Assembly (NCBI GenBank): GCA_012656075.1
Contig: JAAKBF010000390.1
Span: forward strand, 372,001 to 436,000
Length of the DNA stretch: 64,000 nt
Direction: 5' to 3'
Source of the DNA: Phytophthora hibernalis
Lineage: Eukaryota; Oomycota; Peronosporomycetes; Peronosporales; Peronosporaceae
Shown: positions 22,903 through 34,192 of the stretch, one piece after another
How the letters are laid out: every line of letters starts with the position of its first letter
Numbering within the stretch: the stretch's first letter is position 1
Notes under the pieces: model-generated
What the model saw: only the letters and a program-made list of their open reading frames with translations
Told to the model about the DNA's origin: nothing
The model's database searches: none
Position numbers and translations under genes: made by a program

Positions 22903-23576
22903 GCTCTTCAAGTCTTGGAAGTTGCCCCTTTAGCGCGCAATTGGATTGTGACGATAAGAGGGCGCGGAGTGAAACTACTGTCGCACTTAAGAGGGAGAGG
23001 ACGGTAGATGAGAGTAGGCTAGGCAACCAGTACGACTATTTACAAAATGCAAGTGGAATGTTGAATGTTTTGATAAATGTGAAAAGGTCGTGCGGGGCCG
23101 TTAGAGGATCCGGTTCACTTCAACTTCCGGGAGTTTCAGGTTGATTTCGTTCTAAAAAGCGGCAATTTTAGTCCTGGTGCTTGGATTTTGGCTTTCTAGG
23201 AAGGTCCTTGATACGTGCTACGAGGGAAAACGTGGCTAGATTTCTTGTGGTTCTATGAATGTGTAGCATATTGTCTCCTTGATGTCGTATTACTGATGTT
23301 TTAAGAATGCAATGGATTTTATCAACCTAATCGGGCCTACTTGTCTTCCGTATTAAGGTTTGTGTTTACTGGTAGACTTAATCCCCTTTTTTAGCGGTCG
23401 TAACTTCGTTGAATAATGCTGAAGATCATTAACTTTGTGTGTGCTGAAGTCTAAAGCTGGCCCCAAATCCTCATCTTCTCATGTTTGGTGGTTTTGTCTT
23501 CATATAGCGTGCAAGTGGGGAAATGCTCGTGCTGTCACGTCCGTCATTCGTGGACTAGTCGCAGCAGCAGTGGGAA
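22903..23576. other. intergenic region between divergent genes
   Basis: Spacer between the minus-strand methyltransferase and the plus-strand membrane protein. Both promoters should lie here. A weak initiator-like word (TCACAATCCAATT on the minus strand, near 22940) lies just before the methyltransferase ATG; I give it little weight. Confidence 0.4.
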
Positions 23577-25233
23577 ATGATGGCGGGTGGAGCGTCGACG
23601 TACGTATCAAGGATCACCTCGTCTCGAAGCGTGAGTCGGTATAGCTCTAGAAGGCAGTCAGCGGCGGTCTACTGCGTGGACAATGAAAAACTGCTCCTAG
23701 CGTCATCGATGAGCACGAGGAAATTGAAGAAGTCAAGTTTTCACGGCTACACGGGTACTGATGGCTCTTTGGACGTGTATCGGTCTCCTGCCCTTGCTCC
23801 TTCAAGCAAAAACTTCCTGAATTTCGTTACCCCACACAAAATTATGCAAGGCTTGGTGGTGCCGACTGGTGCGAAAAAATACACGACTGACATGGAGACG
23901 CGTTGCCCGATTGAAGGGCTTAAAATTGCCCAGACGTGGTGGAATGTCGGGATAACCCATTACTACGAGCAGAAGCAGGGACGGGTTTGCCATTTCGTTG
24001 TGCCCCAATACAATATTCATGGTGCGTACATCTTGGGGTCCAAGTTGGTGCCACCATCAGAGACTACGCCTGCAGATTGCTCAAAGAATAGCTACTATCT
24101 CGAATACTACTTCTACCACGGAAGTATCGGCTACTACTCGTTTTACGAAGAAGCGACAGGTACATTTTGCGCCAACGACAAGGTTGGCTACGTTCGAGTA
24201 CATGGTCTCGGGACTTATGACAGCAATGGTGCCAATTTGGCGGATGATTCAGGAGATATAATCTATCGGCGATCGTATTGGTATGGCTTGTTTGGGTCGA
24301 TCTGGATCGTGTATCGCTCTGCTGTGCTTCGAAGGAGCTATATTTCGTGTATCCGGTACGGGCGAAGGTGCGATAATTTGCACGAGTCGATGCAGGTCAA
24401 AAATGCTGTGGTGTACGTTCAAGAAAGCATGCGGCTTTCAGCGCATGGAGCAAGAAATTACCACCGCGCTGTCCTATTGTACCTATTGGTCGAGGGCTTG
24501 ATGGGTGATCTCTTCTTGCTCATCGCCCAAGAAGGATTTTTAGCGAAAGTGCAGTATATTTCGCTGGGGTACAACTTGTCTGGGGTGTTATCGATGATGT
24601 TCGAGATGATCGAAACTATGAACTGGATTGGAGAAAATTACGCTGCCTAATCAAGCGATTGCTATTCAACTACGAGACAGCTTTGCTTGGTGAGTTTGTT
24701 TGCTCGGCTGCAATGCATTCGTATCTCACGTCATTGAACAGATCCAGTCTCAAAGAATCCAAGTCGGTTGCAGAAGCAGTGTCGTACTACGTCTGGAGCC
24801 TTGTAGGCCATGGCATCATTGTTCTCGGAATCGTTTTTGTGATCATTTCGGTACGATTACTGGGAGCTCTCGTTTCGGTGCGGTGCATGTTTGGGTCTTT
24901 TTCGATACTGCTATCTCCATGCTGCGTTGACATGACTTTAGGCCGCGCTGCAAGATGATTCTACTCAGTGGCTACGTGTGGGAAGACGGCAGACTTTGCT
25001 ACAAGACTGACACTTTGAAAGCATTTGGGATGTTGGAGATGACGGAGACGGACGGGATGAATTGTCTTGTGCTTTACAAGGTACACTGGTTTGCAATCCC
25101 AAGAACCGATTTAGTGGCGATTGGTAAAGTCAATGGGTATAACGTAACGCGTTGTGGCGAGGAGACTTGTACGGGCGTTGTAAGCATGTTTCGAAAGGTT
25201 TTGGGAGGAGACTCCGTTAGTTCGCCCTTCTGA
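23577..25233 (+). pseudogene. multi-pass membrane protein of an unnamed family
   Basis: ATG at 23577. A Ser/Arg-rich cytosolic N-terminus is followed by an aromatic-rich globular part (YYLEYYFYHGSIGYYSFYEE), a membrane segment near YWYGLFGSIWIVYRSAVL, the signature ESMRLSAHGARNYHRAVLLY with a further membrane region, and, after frame changes, HGIIVLGIVFVIISVRLLGAL and WEDGRLCYKTDTLKAFGMLE. I recognise the general type as an oomycete multigene membrane family without a known function. Breaks: one base short in the A run at 24634-24637, one base short in the T run at 24873-24875, and an in-frame TGA after AISMLR. The first two look like homopolymer errors and the third like a true nonsense codon. 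The end at TGA 25231-25233 is plausible. Confidence 0.6.
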
Positions 25234-25646
25234 TTTAGTCACGAAGAAGCAACGTAAGTCAGTCTAGGTTTGGATAATTTTGAAGTCACGAATGAGTATG
25301 AGCCAGCTACTTAGACCCTGATAAGGTGACGTTGTTTTGAGCTGCCGGATACTACAGTACATGTAAAAGCATCTATAGTATTTGATAACATGTGCCTGTT
25401 ATCTATATGTATCTCTCTAAACGTACCGGCATACGACGTTGTATGTGCTTGTTACATGTACATCTACCTAGGAATATATGTATTATACTGGGACGAACGG
25501 CGGGTCCTGGGCTTACATTCGTACAACATTAGACAATGTTGCATGAAAGAGGACCACATAGCAAGCACTGCTGCTGCGAGTCAAGGGCATGTGTTGCAGA
25601 CTCCACGGACAGTGAACGAGTGGCAAAGCAGGAGATCGTCGCCAGC
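25234..25646. other. no recognisable gene
   Basis: Spacer rich in ATGT/TACATGT words near 25360-25480. No feature was recognised. Confidence 0.4.
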
Positions 25647-26620
25647 ATGTCTCCGCACCGCGAGCGCCTCACGCGTTTCTACAGCAAGTACAATGCCGAC
25701 AAGCTGCACGAGACCGACGGTGTGCTGGAGCGCAGCGCTTCAAAGGACGCGAGGCGCAGCTGTTCTCGGCGTTCGTGAAGAAGTACAGGCCTGAACGAGC
25801 AGTTCGACGGCGGTGACGAAGAAGAACAAGAAGAAGAAGAGGACGAAGAGTCGAACTTCAACCACCCACGTCTGTTGGTCTTCTACCACAAGTACAACGC
25901 AGAGAAGGTCGTCGACGTGCCCTCGGTACTGGCCAAGTACAAGGGCAAGGAGTCCAATCTCTTCGACCCACTGGTGAAGAAGTACTTTCCGGAACCTGGT
26001 GACTCGGACGACAAGGAGGCAGAGGAGGAGGAAGAACAGGAAGAAGACGGCTAGCCCAAGTTTAACAGTGTGCTGTAGTGCCCCATCGACACGCTCCTGT
26101 CCGAGTACTGCGCGCACGGCCCCATGTTCAACGAGCAGTGCCCCGACCTCGTCAACCCTACGGCGGTGGAGCTGCTGGAGGTGGAGCAGCAGATCGTCGA
26201 CGGCGTGAAGGGTATCACGCTCGAAGTAATGGGCAAGACCGTCAAAAAGAAGAACAAGAACAAGAACAAGAACAAGAACAAGAACAAGAACAAGAACAAG
26301 ATGGAGGAGTCTGTCAAGCGAAAGGGGAACTGCTAGGTGACCATTTCCAAGAGTTCGCTCAAGGGCCGCAAGCGCCTCACTGTCGTCACGGATCTCGAGG
26401 GCTTTGAGGATGTCAACATCAAGGACGAAAGCCTGGGCAAGAAGATCGCCCGCAGCTCGTCGCTGTCCAAGACGGCCCGCAGCAGATCCAGCTGCAGGTC
26501 GACTGCGCCACGGAGCTGCTGGACGTGCTGCCGGAGTTGTTCGGCGTGCACGAAGCGTCATCTACGAACCCATCAATCCCGTCAAGCCCACCAAGAAGGG
26601 AGGAGGCAAAAGTAGGTCAA
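25647..26620 (+). pseudogene. DENR-like protein with N-terminal KYN repeats
   Basis: The first part holds two copies of a repeat, RLTRFYSKYNADKLHETDG...LFSAFVKKY and RLLVFYHKYNAEKVVDVPS...LFDPLVKKYFPEP, separated by an acidic stretch. It continues in one frame, through two TAG codons, into CPIDTLLSEYCAHGPMFNEQ (resembling the Cys motif of density-regulated protein DENR), a Lys/Asn repeat, a third TAG, and VTISKSSLKGRKRLTVVTDL, a SUI1-like domain start. DENR pairs with MCTS1 to recycle 40S ribosomes and promote reinitiation. The three TAGs (26052-26054, 26076-26078, 26334-26336) all sit where Gln would fit. Frame slips occur near 25735 and 25790, and the SUI1 tail continues in another frame (QQIQLQVDCATELLDVLPEL). 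A non-functional copy as read; the family call is moderate. Confidence 0.5.
26251..26300 (+). repeat. (AACAAG)n microsatellite, Lys-Asn codons
   Basis: About eight perfect six-base units, read as alternating Lys and Asn codons inside the DENR-like frame. They probably expanded by slippage in a lysine-rich linker. Confidence 0.9.
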
Positions 26621-27007
26621 GGTTGCTAACAACTCGCATTAATGATCTTTTGCTAGGCCTTACTTCCATTAAACCATCGTCGGATGCTTCGTTACACCCC
26701 AGTATCAAATTGATACTCCCAGTCTAAGTCGCAGACGCCCTAGTATTATTCGTATACGGTACCGGTTGGCCAATCCTGATCTACCGGTACTCACATCAAG
26801 CCGCCGTTTTATCAGCCCCGCCGACTCCAAAGTGAAATATTCCTCTTTTCAGTTGTTGTCATCTCTGTGAGCGAAGTCGAATTATGCGAACGCATGGTAC
26901 CGATTGAGCCCTCGAGTGAAACTCCTCAAACGCTGTCGTGTTGCTGGCAGGCTATGGATCTCTAGCGTTGAATGACCACCTTGGTTTGATGTACCGTGCT
27001 CCCTGAT
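26621..27007. other. no recognisable gene
   Basis: Spacer between the DENR-like relic and the left target duplication of the LINE. I see nothing in it. Confidence 0.4.
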
Positions 27008-27023
27008 GTGTCCGTCAGCCCTA
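27008..27023. repeat. left target-site duplication of LINE
   Basis: GTGTCCGTCAGCCCTA, identical to 37734-37749. It abuts the ATAATAATAA tail of the minus-strand LINE. Confidence 0.85.
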
Positions 27024-27064
27024 ATAATAATAACGTGTGGGTATATTGTGTCACTTATCCTCCC

Positions 27065-27365
27065 TGTAACGTGGTACATCGACGTGTACCTGTTACATAG
27101 AGTGACGGATGTCACTCTTTAGAGTCCATGGTACATGGTACCAGTTGGCTGTGAGCCAACCATGGACGCTCTTTAGCTTTTACTATAGATGACTTAGAGT
27201 TTGTATGTTACAAGCTTAACTCAGCTATAAACTATATTCAGTCTTTATCTTGCTATCAAACCCGCAGACAGTTCCCTTAGGCCGGGAACTGTGAACTTAT
27301 CGTTCACTGAGGGCCTTTGCTATATTACGCTTCCTCAAAGCAAGGTGCTGTGTGAACCCGTCACA
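27065..27365 (+). repeat. left LTR of copy B
   Basis: 301 bases from TGTAACG to CGTCACA. It is followed by CTTGGTAGCACTAG, the likely tRNA primer-binding region, and then the gag ATG at 27450. Confidence 0.9.
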
Positions 27366-27449
27366 CTTGGTAGCACTAGTAGTCAATCTCGCGCCTACGC
27401 GGGTAGATTGAACTACCTGATCCTCTGTGATCTCAAGGATTGAGTCACG

Positions 27450-28318
27450 ATGGACCGCAGTGAGTTTCCTCACTTGAACGACTCGCAGTTCGAGTCTGTT
27501 CGGAAGATTGGAGGCATCTTCGGAAGAGATGTCCTCCGAGGCTTGGTATCGGCAACGCCAGCTGAGCAAGAAGAACGCGTGGCTGCGTTCGACGCGTACG
27601 AGCGTGAGCTTGTCGCGAATGTGCAGAGAAACCTGCAGGCCTCTATGGCCAAGCCGAAGGCGGTCCAGCCGAAGCCTTTGAAGCTGACCGTGCCTCCGTT
27701 TGAAGGGAAGGAAGGTGAAAACCTTCACTTCTGGATCCGAGAGGTTGAGATCGCCATGCGGGCCGTGTCTCATCTCGGATCAGGAACTTTGCGTTGCGTT
27801 CGCGTTGTCCAACCTTGGCGGTCGTGCCAAGAACTGAGCGTACACGCTGGAGACGACGTCTCCTGGATGCTTCGCATCCTGGGCACAGTTGTGCGAGCAG
27901 CTTCGAGCTGCTTTCCTGCCCGCGAGCGATGCGTTTCGCCAACGCTCACGCTTCCTCGCCTGTAAGCAAGGGAAACGTGAGTTGAACGAGTACGTACAAG
28001 AGATGCGCACGTTGGCGTCGTCTCTGGTTGGAAACCCTTGGCTGAAGACGTCAAGACGACAGTCTTCATGGACGGCTTAAAGGTCGGTCCTGCGCGCACG
28101 CAGCTGTTCCATGTGCATGGGGGAGGCGATTAAGCTCGCCCTCGAAGAAGAGTACAGCCATAAGCAGGCTGGCACTTCGGTTGTTGCACCAGTTGTCGTC
28201 GTGGACAACGAGCCAGAGCCCATGGACTTGAGCTCCGGTGAGATGAGTTCGGTCCGCTGCTATGCGGCGGACTGGGACACTACCAACGAGTGTGTCCCTC
28301 GACTGGAGTGGTAAAGAA
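27450..28318 (+). pseudogene. gag of LTR element copy B, frameshifted
   Basis: ATG at 27450, then MDRSEFPHLNDSQFESVRK and PLKLTVPPFEGKEGENLHFW, the usual start of a capsid domain. The middle (CEQLRAAFLPASDAFRQRSR, then KQGKRELNEYVQEMRTLASS) is a typical Retrotrans_gag core but lies in another frame after a shift near 27780, with a stop before it. The zinc knuckle near 28255 is destroyed by a four-base deletion compared with copy A. Gag forms the RNA-containing particle. This copy cannot make it. Confidence 0.8.
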
Positions 28319-29167
28319 ACCATTCCCGAAAGCTCAAGGGCCAAGCGGTCGCTGGTGCAAGCCGCGGCCGTCTGACCAAGGATACCCCGGCAACCAGTAG
28401 TGGTGGGGAAGACCCGAGTGTTCGTAACGGGTGCGCGGGCGGCGCGCACCGCGAATGCTTTGCTGGTGAGGGACTTTGTCTCTCGAGTTGGCGAAGAGCA
28501 ACGCTTGGTTGCTGATAGTACATGCGAGTGTATGGGGATGTGAATATCCCTTGGAAGTTTTGATACCTGGGGCGTCAAATGGTGTTGTACGCCGCCGGGG
28601 TATTGCCAACGCTATATTCGAGGGTAATGGCATTGGTCTGTATAGACCTGGTTGGCACAGGCTCGAATACCTGTACAACATTAAGCCGTACGTGGTTGCG
28701 AACCCGTACGATGGGTACGCGGTGCCACGGACGCACGCACCCTTGAGCCGTACGTGGTTGTGAACACGTCCGATGTTCACTTGGGTTTGCTGCGCCACGA
28801 ACGCGCGCACCCTGAGCCATTTGGCGCGGTAGGCTCTTAGGGGCTAGCCGGCCTCCGGGTTCTGACAGAGCATCGGTGAGTAATGTTCCCACCTCCGTCC
28901 GGAACCGAGGCTCCCATGGACGCCGATGGAATACCATGAAGGCCTCTGTTGCTAACGAACCTGCAACAAGCCCAAGGGTCTTGGATGTCTCCAGACCCGC
29001 GAGGGAAGATGCAATGCCAGCATCTTCCAGCGCGCCAAGTCGTCGCCGAACGGACATCGACAAAGTCCGTGAAGGACGACGTCCGTCTACAAGAGGGCGT
29101 AAGCCCACGTGAGACCGGAGAGGTCGAGACCGTGGCCAGCACCGAGGTTGCTAGCGGCACCTCTAGC

Positions 29168-30086
29168 GTGGGTAACATAGCTCCACACCGGCCGGTACAG
29201 GCTCCAGACGCTGTACCAAGACATGTTACGGCTGTGGGTAACACATGATCACGCCAAGAGTCCCGACACGATGTCAGGACTGAAGAAGCTCTGAGTCAAC
29301 GACGACTCCTTCGGCGCCGCCGCCAGAAGAATGCTATCACATCTTCGACGGCATGACTGGCCGCAAGGTCACGTCCGGGTCTGTCCAGTTGGAGGCCCTG
29401 CCGGAGATGTCGGATCTCCTGCATCTCGATGCTATGCAGATCGACAGGGCTCTATGCCCAGCATGTGTGCCTACAACACCAGTAGCACACATTGCTGTTA
29501 GTCGTCGCGCCGTACGGGCTTCGACTGACGTCTTGTTGATAAGCTCAACCGCAATGGTGGATTAAGTCCACGTGAGGTCAATAAGGCCAAGACCGTGGCC
29601 AAGGCGGAGGTACCTCTAGTGTGGGTAACCAAGTACCACACAGAGTCAAACAGGACTCTTGAAGCCTCCATCAATACGCCTCTGGACGTGGGTAACCAAG
29701 TTCCACGTCCGGATGACCGTCGACGACGCCGTCGTCGGCACATGTCCGGTCTGGTCTTGTATCAGACCGGAGTCGCTACGAACGACTCGGAACAATTATC
29801 CACAAGCATGAACTGCTCGATGGCGTACCTTGTGGTGAGGCCGTACGTGAACGTGGTGTCGACGAACACAACGTCCCACATCCCACTGGATCGGCACGTA
29901 CTGTGCCACTGGACACACGGTTGCTCAGACCTAAACTGAAGAGGAAGTCGCCGGTTGCGCTTCCTGTGTGGGTAACATAGCTCCACACACCAAGGCGGGT
30001 AACATAGTTCCGCATAGAGCCATTACAGCTCGGAGAGGTGAGGTCGGGACGATCTCACCTGACGTGGGTAACATCGATCCACGTCA
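29168..30086 (+). repeat. dispersed hairpins with 11-base loops
   Basis: Seven short inverted repeats share an 11-base loop, mostly GTAACnnnnnT, and have different but self-complementary stems: GTGG/CCAC at 29168, GTGTGG/CCACAC at 29619, GGACGTGG/CCACGTCC at 29684, TGTGTGG/CCACACA at 29965, GCGG/CCGC at 29995, AGGTGAG/CTCACCT at 30036 and TGACGTGG/CCACGTCA at 30060. In protein terms most read VGNxxP (VGNIAPH, VGNQVPR, AGNIVPH, VGNIDPR). Copy A keeps only the first of these (near 5368). Whether the repeat unit is selected as RNA, DNA or peptide is open. Confidence 0.7.
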
Positions 30087-31326
30087 AGTCGCGCAGACTC
30101 CAACTGCTAGCGGTCTGGCTGCATGCCAGCCGCGGTCGACAAGGTCGCCGGACACGGCTTTGGTCGTAAGAGGGGGAGAGGCTCGGAAATACTTTCCTCC
30201 CGAGTCTCTGTTGAGACTAGCTTCCTCACAGAAGGCGTTGTTGGTGTGACCAACAACTGTATGAGTAATACTATTGCACAGGCACGTACGGCTAGCACCG
30301 ACTGCAATTGGGTGCTGAGGTGTACGCTTGTGGTGGCCGCGGTAGTTGCCGTACACGCCGTACCTCTGGTGTACAGGTCGTGACCCTGTGCGCCGTCGTG
30401 GTCGTGGACCTGTACGCCGACGTGGCGTACGTCATCATGGTCATGGAGACATGGGCATGAACCCGTACGTCAACGTGGCCATAAACCTGTACACCTACGT
30501 GGCCATGGACCTGTACGCGGTCATGGTCATCTAAATGACCGAGTGTCGCGCAGGCATGCACACACTCTGACCATGTCCTGGTCTGGGCGATGCGCGAAGC
30601 AGTCGCCGATGCCGCGTTGACAGTGGTGGGTCCACCAGGTAACCCGCCACAATGCTAGAAGTACCGTTGGGTACGTTGGTGTCGATGCCCGACCCCGACG
30701 CGTCTTTGGATTGATACCCAAGACATGGGAAGAGCTTGCGTCTCCACCCGGCAAGCTCTAGGCTGCTAAAACCGGTCGTCAAATGACAACCTGAAGCATG
30801 GTGCTTCTGTGCTATGGTCAATTCTTGACCTGAGTCCGTGTACGGCTCCGAGGGTCCACTCGGGTGGGCCGTGGCTAGTGTGACCCATACCGGACTGCTA
30901 TTATGCCAGGAGATGAGCTGCGAGCTCACTCCACTCTTGGGCTATGCGATAGCCTTCGAGTTGTAGCCCCGCGCGGGAGGAACAAGACACACGAAGTGTC
31001 AGGAGGGCCCACGGGTCCTCCGCCGTGAACTGCAGGTGGTCGAGGAGGACCACCGCACGTTTGGATGATATTACATCCCGTGCCGAAGCACTAGACACTT
31101 GCTATCGCCCAAGCCAAGGCCAACTATGCCTGCCGGCATTGCGGCCAACGTCGTCGCGAGTGCAAGGATGCAGCTCGCAGTCTCCGCCGTGGACACGAGT
31201 CACTGTGTGACCGACGAGAGGGCGCGCCAGTCGTGCTTTGGCTGCGCCCGAGAATTGCCCCTTGGGTGTTCGAATTCTCTCACTTCTGATTGGAGAATCA
31301 GGTTGATTCTCAGTTAAGGGGGAGGA

Positions 31327-31618
31327 TGTAACGGGGTACATCGACGTGTACCAAGTTACATAGAGTGACGGATGTCACTCTTTAGAGTCCATACCGGTTG
31401 GCTGTGAGCCAACCATGGACGCTCTTTAGCTTTTACTATAGATGACTTAGAGTTTGTATGTTACAAGCTTAACTCAGCTATAAACTATATTCAGTCTTTA
31501 TCTTGCCATCAAACCCGCAGACAGTCCCCTTAGGCCGGGAACTGTGAACTTATCGTTCACTGAGAGCCTTTGCTCTCTTACGCTTCCTCAAGGCAAGGTG
31601 CTGTGTGATCCCGTCACA
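31327..31618 (+). repeat. right LTR of copy B
   Basis: 292 bases, TGTAACG to CGTCACA, with a ten-base deletion relative to the left LTR near 31390. The purine tract lies immediately upstream and the CTCCC duplication immediately downstream. Confidence 0.9.
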
Positions 31619-31721
31619 CTCCCGGATTGAACTCTAATAACCATCCTCAATAGGTGATTACTCCCTATCAAGTCTTACAGCATTCTCTTCCTTCCTGCTG
31701 CTTATCTGTCTCCGTCTGGTC

Positions 31722-32299
31722 CTACATAGCAGCTACCTCCCTGCCCGTGCATCCGCCAACCATTGCACTCCATCTGCAGCAATTCTCTTCCACTCCTTTT
31801 CGCAGCGTGTGTTCTTCCCCTACCACGTCTATAGTGAGCATACAACTGGCTTTGTTATTCATGGCCCAGTTTGCTACCCAGTCCGCCGTTTTGTTGTGTT
31901 TCCTAAAATGGTGCCTCCAACTCACCACTCTGCATTCGTCCGCATGCTTCCGCGTAATTCGATACCAATGCTGCATCTTTTTGTTCTTTGGTAACTTGCT
32001 CTCCTCCATCCACCGACATTCCACCGCCCTCTGGAGTAAACGATGTAGTCCCACGAACTCGGCCACATTGTTTGTGGTGGCCGAATTCCCAAAGCAGTTG
32101 CAGCCACCCATAATGCTTTGACATCCTCGCTATACTTTGTAACTTCGGCAATAACGCTGCCACTGCCACCTGGCCCTGCATTGCCGCGAGAGCCACCATC
32201 AAAGAATCCCAACCTCTCTCCTGCTCCGATGTCCGCCCTGTTCTCTGTAAGAAACGCGCACTTTTCCTGGCGATTCATGATGAATTCGGCTACCTCCAT
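31722..32299 (-). pseudogene. LINE ORF2 RNase H domain
   Basis: Minus strand. GFFDGGSRGNAGPGGSGSVI (first catalytic Asp) lies near 32180-32210, TNNVAEFVGLHRLL (catalytic Glu) in the next frame near 32045-32080, and HNKTADWVANWAMN (Asp near the end) near 31870-31890. RNase H removes the RNA strand after reverse transcription. The domain is split by a frame change between the first and second motifs. It is the C-terminus of ORF2. Confidence 0.75.
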
Positions 32300-32543
32300 G
32301 TAAATCTTTGAATGCGCTGTGACTGAGTAGAGCGCACTCTTATATCCCAGTACAATTTCCTTGAGTGCTGACTCATGTTTTTTTCATCTTCCTCCACCGT
32401 GCACTGCTTCTGCCCGTCTGGGTACAGGACATTCACCTGTCGTCTCCATATTCGTGCTATCAACCAAGCCGCCACAAAGCTTGCACAGTTTCCTGCCCTT
32501 GGTCCCAGACGTCGTCCGGCCGCGATTTGCTCCATGCCACCAT

Positions 32544-33203
32544 CTAAGGTGGCAATGTATGAAGTTTTAACCTGAAGATATCCAATTGGGCCTCCTTGCG
32601 TCGTTGTTCCATCTCCCTCGGTGGTCCCACCGACGCAGTCCACCACGTCAGGAATGAGTCCCAGTATTTTGTCGCCGCCGGGCAGTTCCATACCAGATGT
32701 GCCGTGCCCCAATCCTCTGCATGGCTACAGGCCACGCAGCCGTAGCTTTGTAACTCTTTATTCCATAGTCTTAAGCGGTCGTGTTTTATCCTCCACAGTA
32801 TCTGCACGTGGTGGGCAGGCACACCGTCTAGCCGCCGGATCTCGTTCCATGACAACCGCTCGAGTGCCTGTGCAATTTTAGGACTGTTTTGCCTCCATTG
32901 TTCCTTCGTTCTCTCTCCAGCCTGCTTTGCTTCGATTCCTCTTTTTCTTAAGTATAATTCCTTCAATCTTCTCCTCGTCAGTTTCCACCTCCTCTTTCCA
33001 GCCCAAACCGGTTGTAGTCGATGTAGCACTCGATGCGGAGTGATCCATATTGTCTTAGCTGGCACCTCCAGTTGTTTGGCAATCACACCCACCGTCAGTA
33101 CCACCGGAGTCGCCGCTGCTAAATCCGTGGTGGTGGTACTCCATGAGTGCTGCACAGTACCGATGTGTCCCCTCACGGCAAAGATATGATGTGGATCGTC
33201 CAA
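32544..33203 (-). pseudogene. LINE ORF2 zf-RVT segment
   Basis: A 219-codon minus-strand frame with the pattern WNEIRRLDGVPAHHVQILWR, then CVACSHAEDWGTAHLVWNC (C-x2-C...H...C). This is the zinc-finger region that follows the reverse transcriptase in many LINEs. It is in order between the RT thumb and the RNase H. Confidence 0.65.
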
Positions 33204-33490
33204 TCCGTGATGTACTCGTAATATATACTCTCCCTTGGGTTTAAAGGCCAGCTCCGGTCAATTAGCTATAAGCACTAAACACATCACCCTGAATTCATGC
33301 ACTCTTGCGCTCGCCATTGGCAGCGCGTGCTGCGCCGGAGAAAATGAGACATCCCCTACTGCATTCCATTGTATTCGTACCACATCTGCAATGGTTTTGT
33401 GCGTAACCCTTTGCACCAAGTTCTTGTAGTGTGCCCACGTATCCATCGTGCCAACTGAGTTCCATAATTTCACCTTTTAATGGGAAGTTG

Positions 33491-34156
33491 TTAATATTGG
33501 CGTGAATAAACTCGCCTCTCCGCTGCTGCCGATCCATTTTCATCTTTGTCATAGTAGATTGTGCCATCTGGTGACAACACACACCGTAATCCACCGTGGT
33601 ACCATCGTGCGATGAGACCATTGCTGCTTCGTAGCCCCCGTCTCAATTCTCGTCCTTCCTCCATCGCTGTATCCATATCCCCGTCAACGTCTGCCAACGC
33701 GTAAGTCACCCACGGGCGGCCGGCTTGCCATAAATCTGCTCCCAATGCGACCGGCGGCTGCATCAGTGCTGGTGTTATCTTATTTCCGGCGTCCTTGCAC
33801 GCCCTGTGCAGCAGATCTCCTGTAATCTTCAGGGAAGGTCGCTCCGTAAGAGCCCATGTTCCGACCGCCGCTGCTGCCATTGCCACCAGCTCTGCTCGAA
33901 TATTCGGGATCCCCATTCCCCCATCTTTCATTGCTGTTTCTGCTAACTGTGTCGTTATCCAACCCGCCGGCGTTCGGTCCGGCAAGGCGAAGCTGGATTT
34001 CCAAATAAAGTTCCGTATTCGTTGAACCGCGTGTTTAATGGTGGTTGAGGACGGCCATTCTTGACGAGGCACATACAGCAATTTGGGAATAATTATTGCC
34101 GCAGCTATCATCGCTCGTTGTTGCGCTGTGTTGGTCTTACCAACTGCCAAGGCCAA
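33491..34156 (-). pseudogene. LINE reverse transcriptase, C-terminal remnant
   Basis: The frame starts after the OTU region with RAMIAAAIIIPKLLYVPRQE and IRNFIWKSSFALPDRTPAGW, which are the thumb-side helices of LINE reverse transcriptases. No palm motif (xADD) and no fingers occur upstream, where the OTU histidine is only about 60 bases away. The polymerase is therefore missing by internal deletion. Confidence 0.65.
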
Positions 34157-34192
34157 GCTAGCTCAGCTATCTGGCTCATGTAGCACTTATAT

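Larger units (their letters stand above)
27065..31618 (+). mobile_element. LTR element copy B, gag-only, complete ends
   Basis: Left and right LTRs both run TGTAACG to CGTCACA and are flanked by a 5-base duplication CTCCC (27060-27064 and 31619-31623). A purine tract GGGGGAGGA lies directly before the right LTR (31318-31326), the expected plus-strand primer. The interior of about 4 kb has a gag start and long repeat-rich stretches but no recognisable protease, reverse transcriptase or integrase, so it must have been mobilised by enzymes of another element. The two LTRs differ at several positions plus a 10-base gap, so the insertion is not brand new. Confidence 0.9.

Noticed and set aside
26052..26336. 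TAG reassigned to glutamine
   Set aside because: Other genes in the window end in TAG, including the channel and the methyltransferase, and oomycetes are not known to reassign it.
25740..26561. Long minus-strand frame (273 codons, Leu/Val-rich) opposite the DENR-like relic
   Set aside because: It is the shadow of the Lys/Asn and acidic codons of the plus strand; its Leu/Val repeats are the complement of the AACAAG array.
29168..30086. CRISPR-like array
   Set aside because: Units are inverted repeats with irregular spacing inside a eukaryotic LTR element; there are no regular spacers or cas genes.
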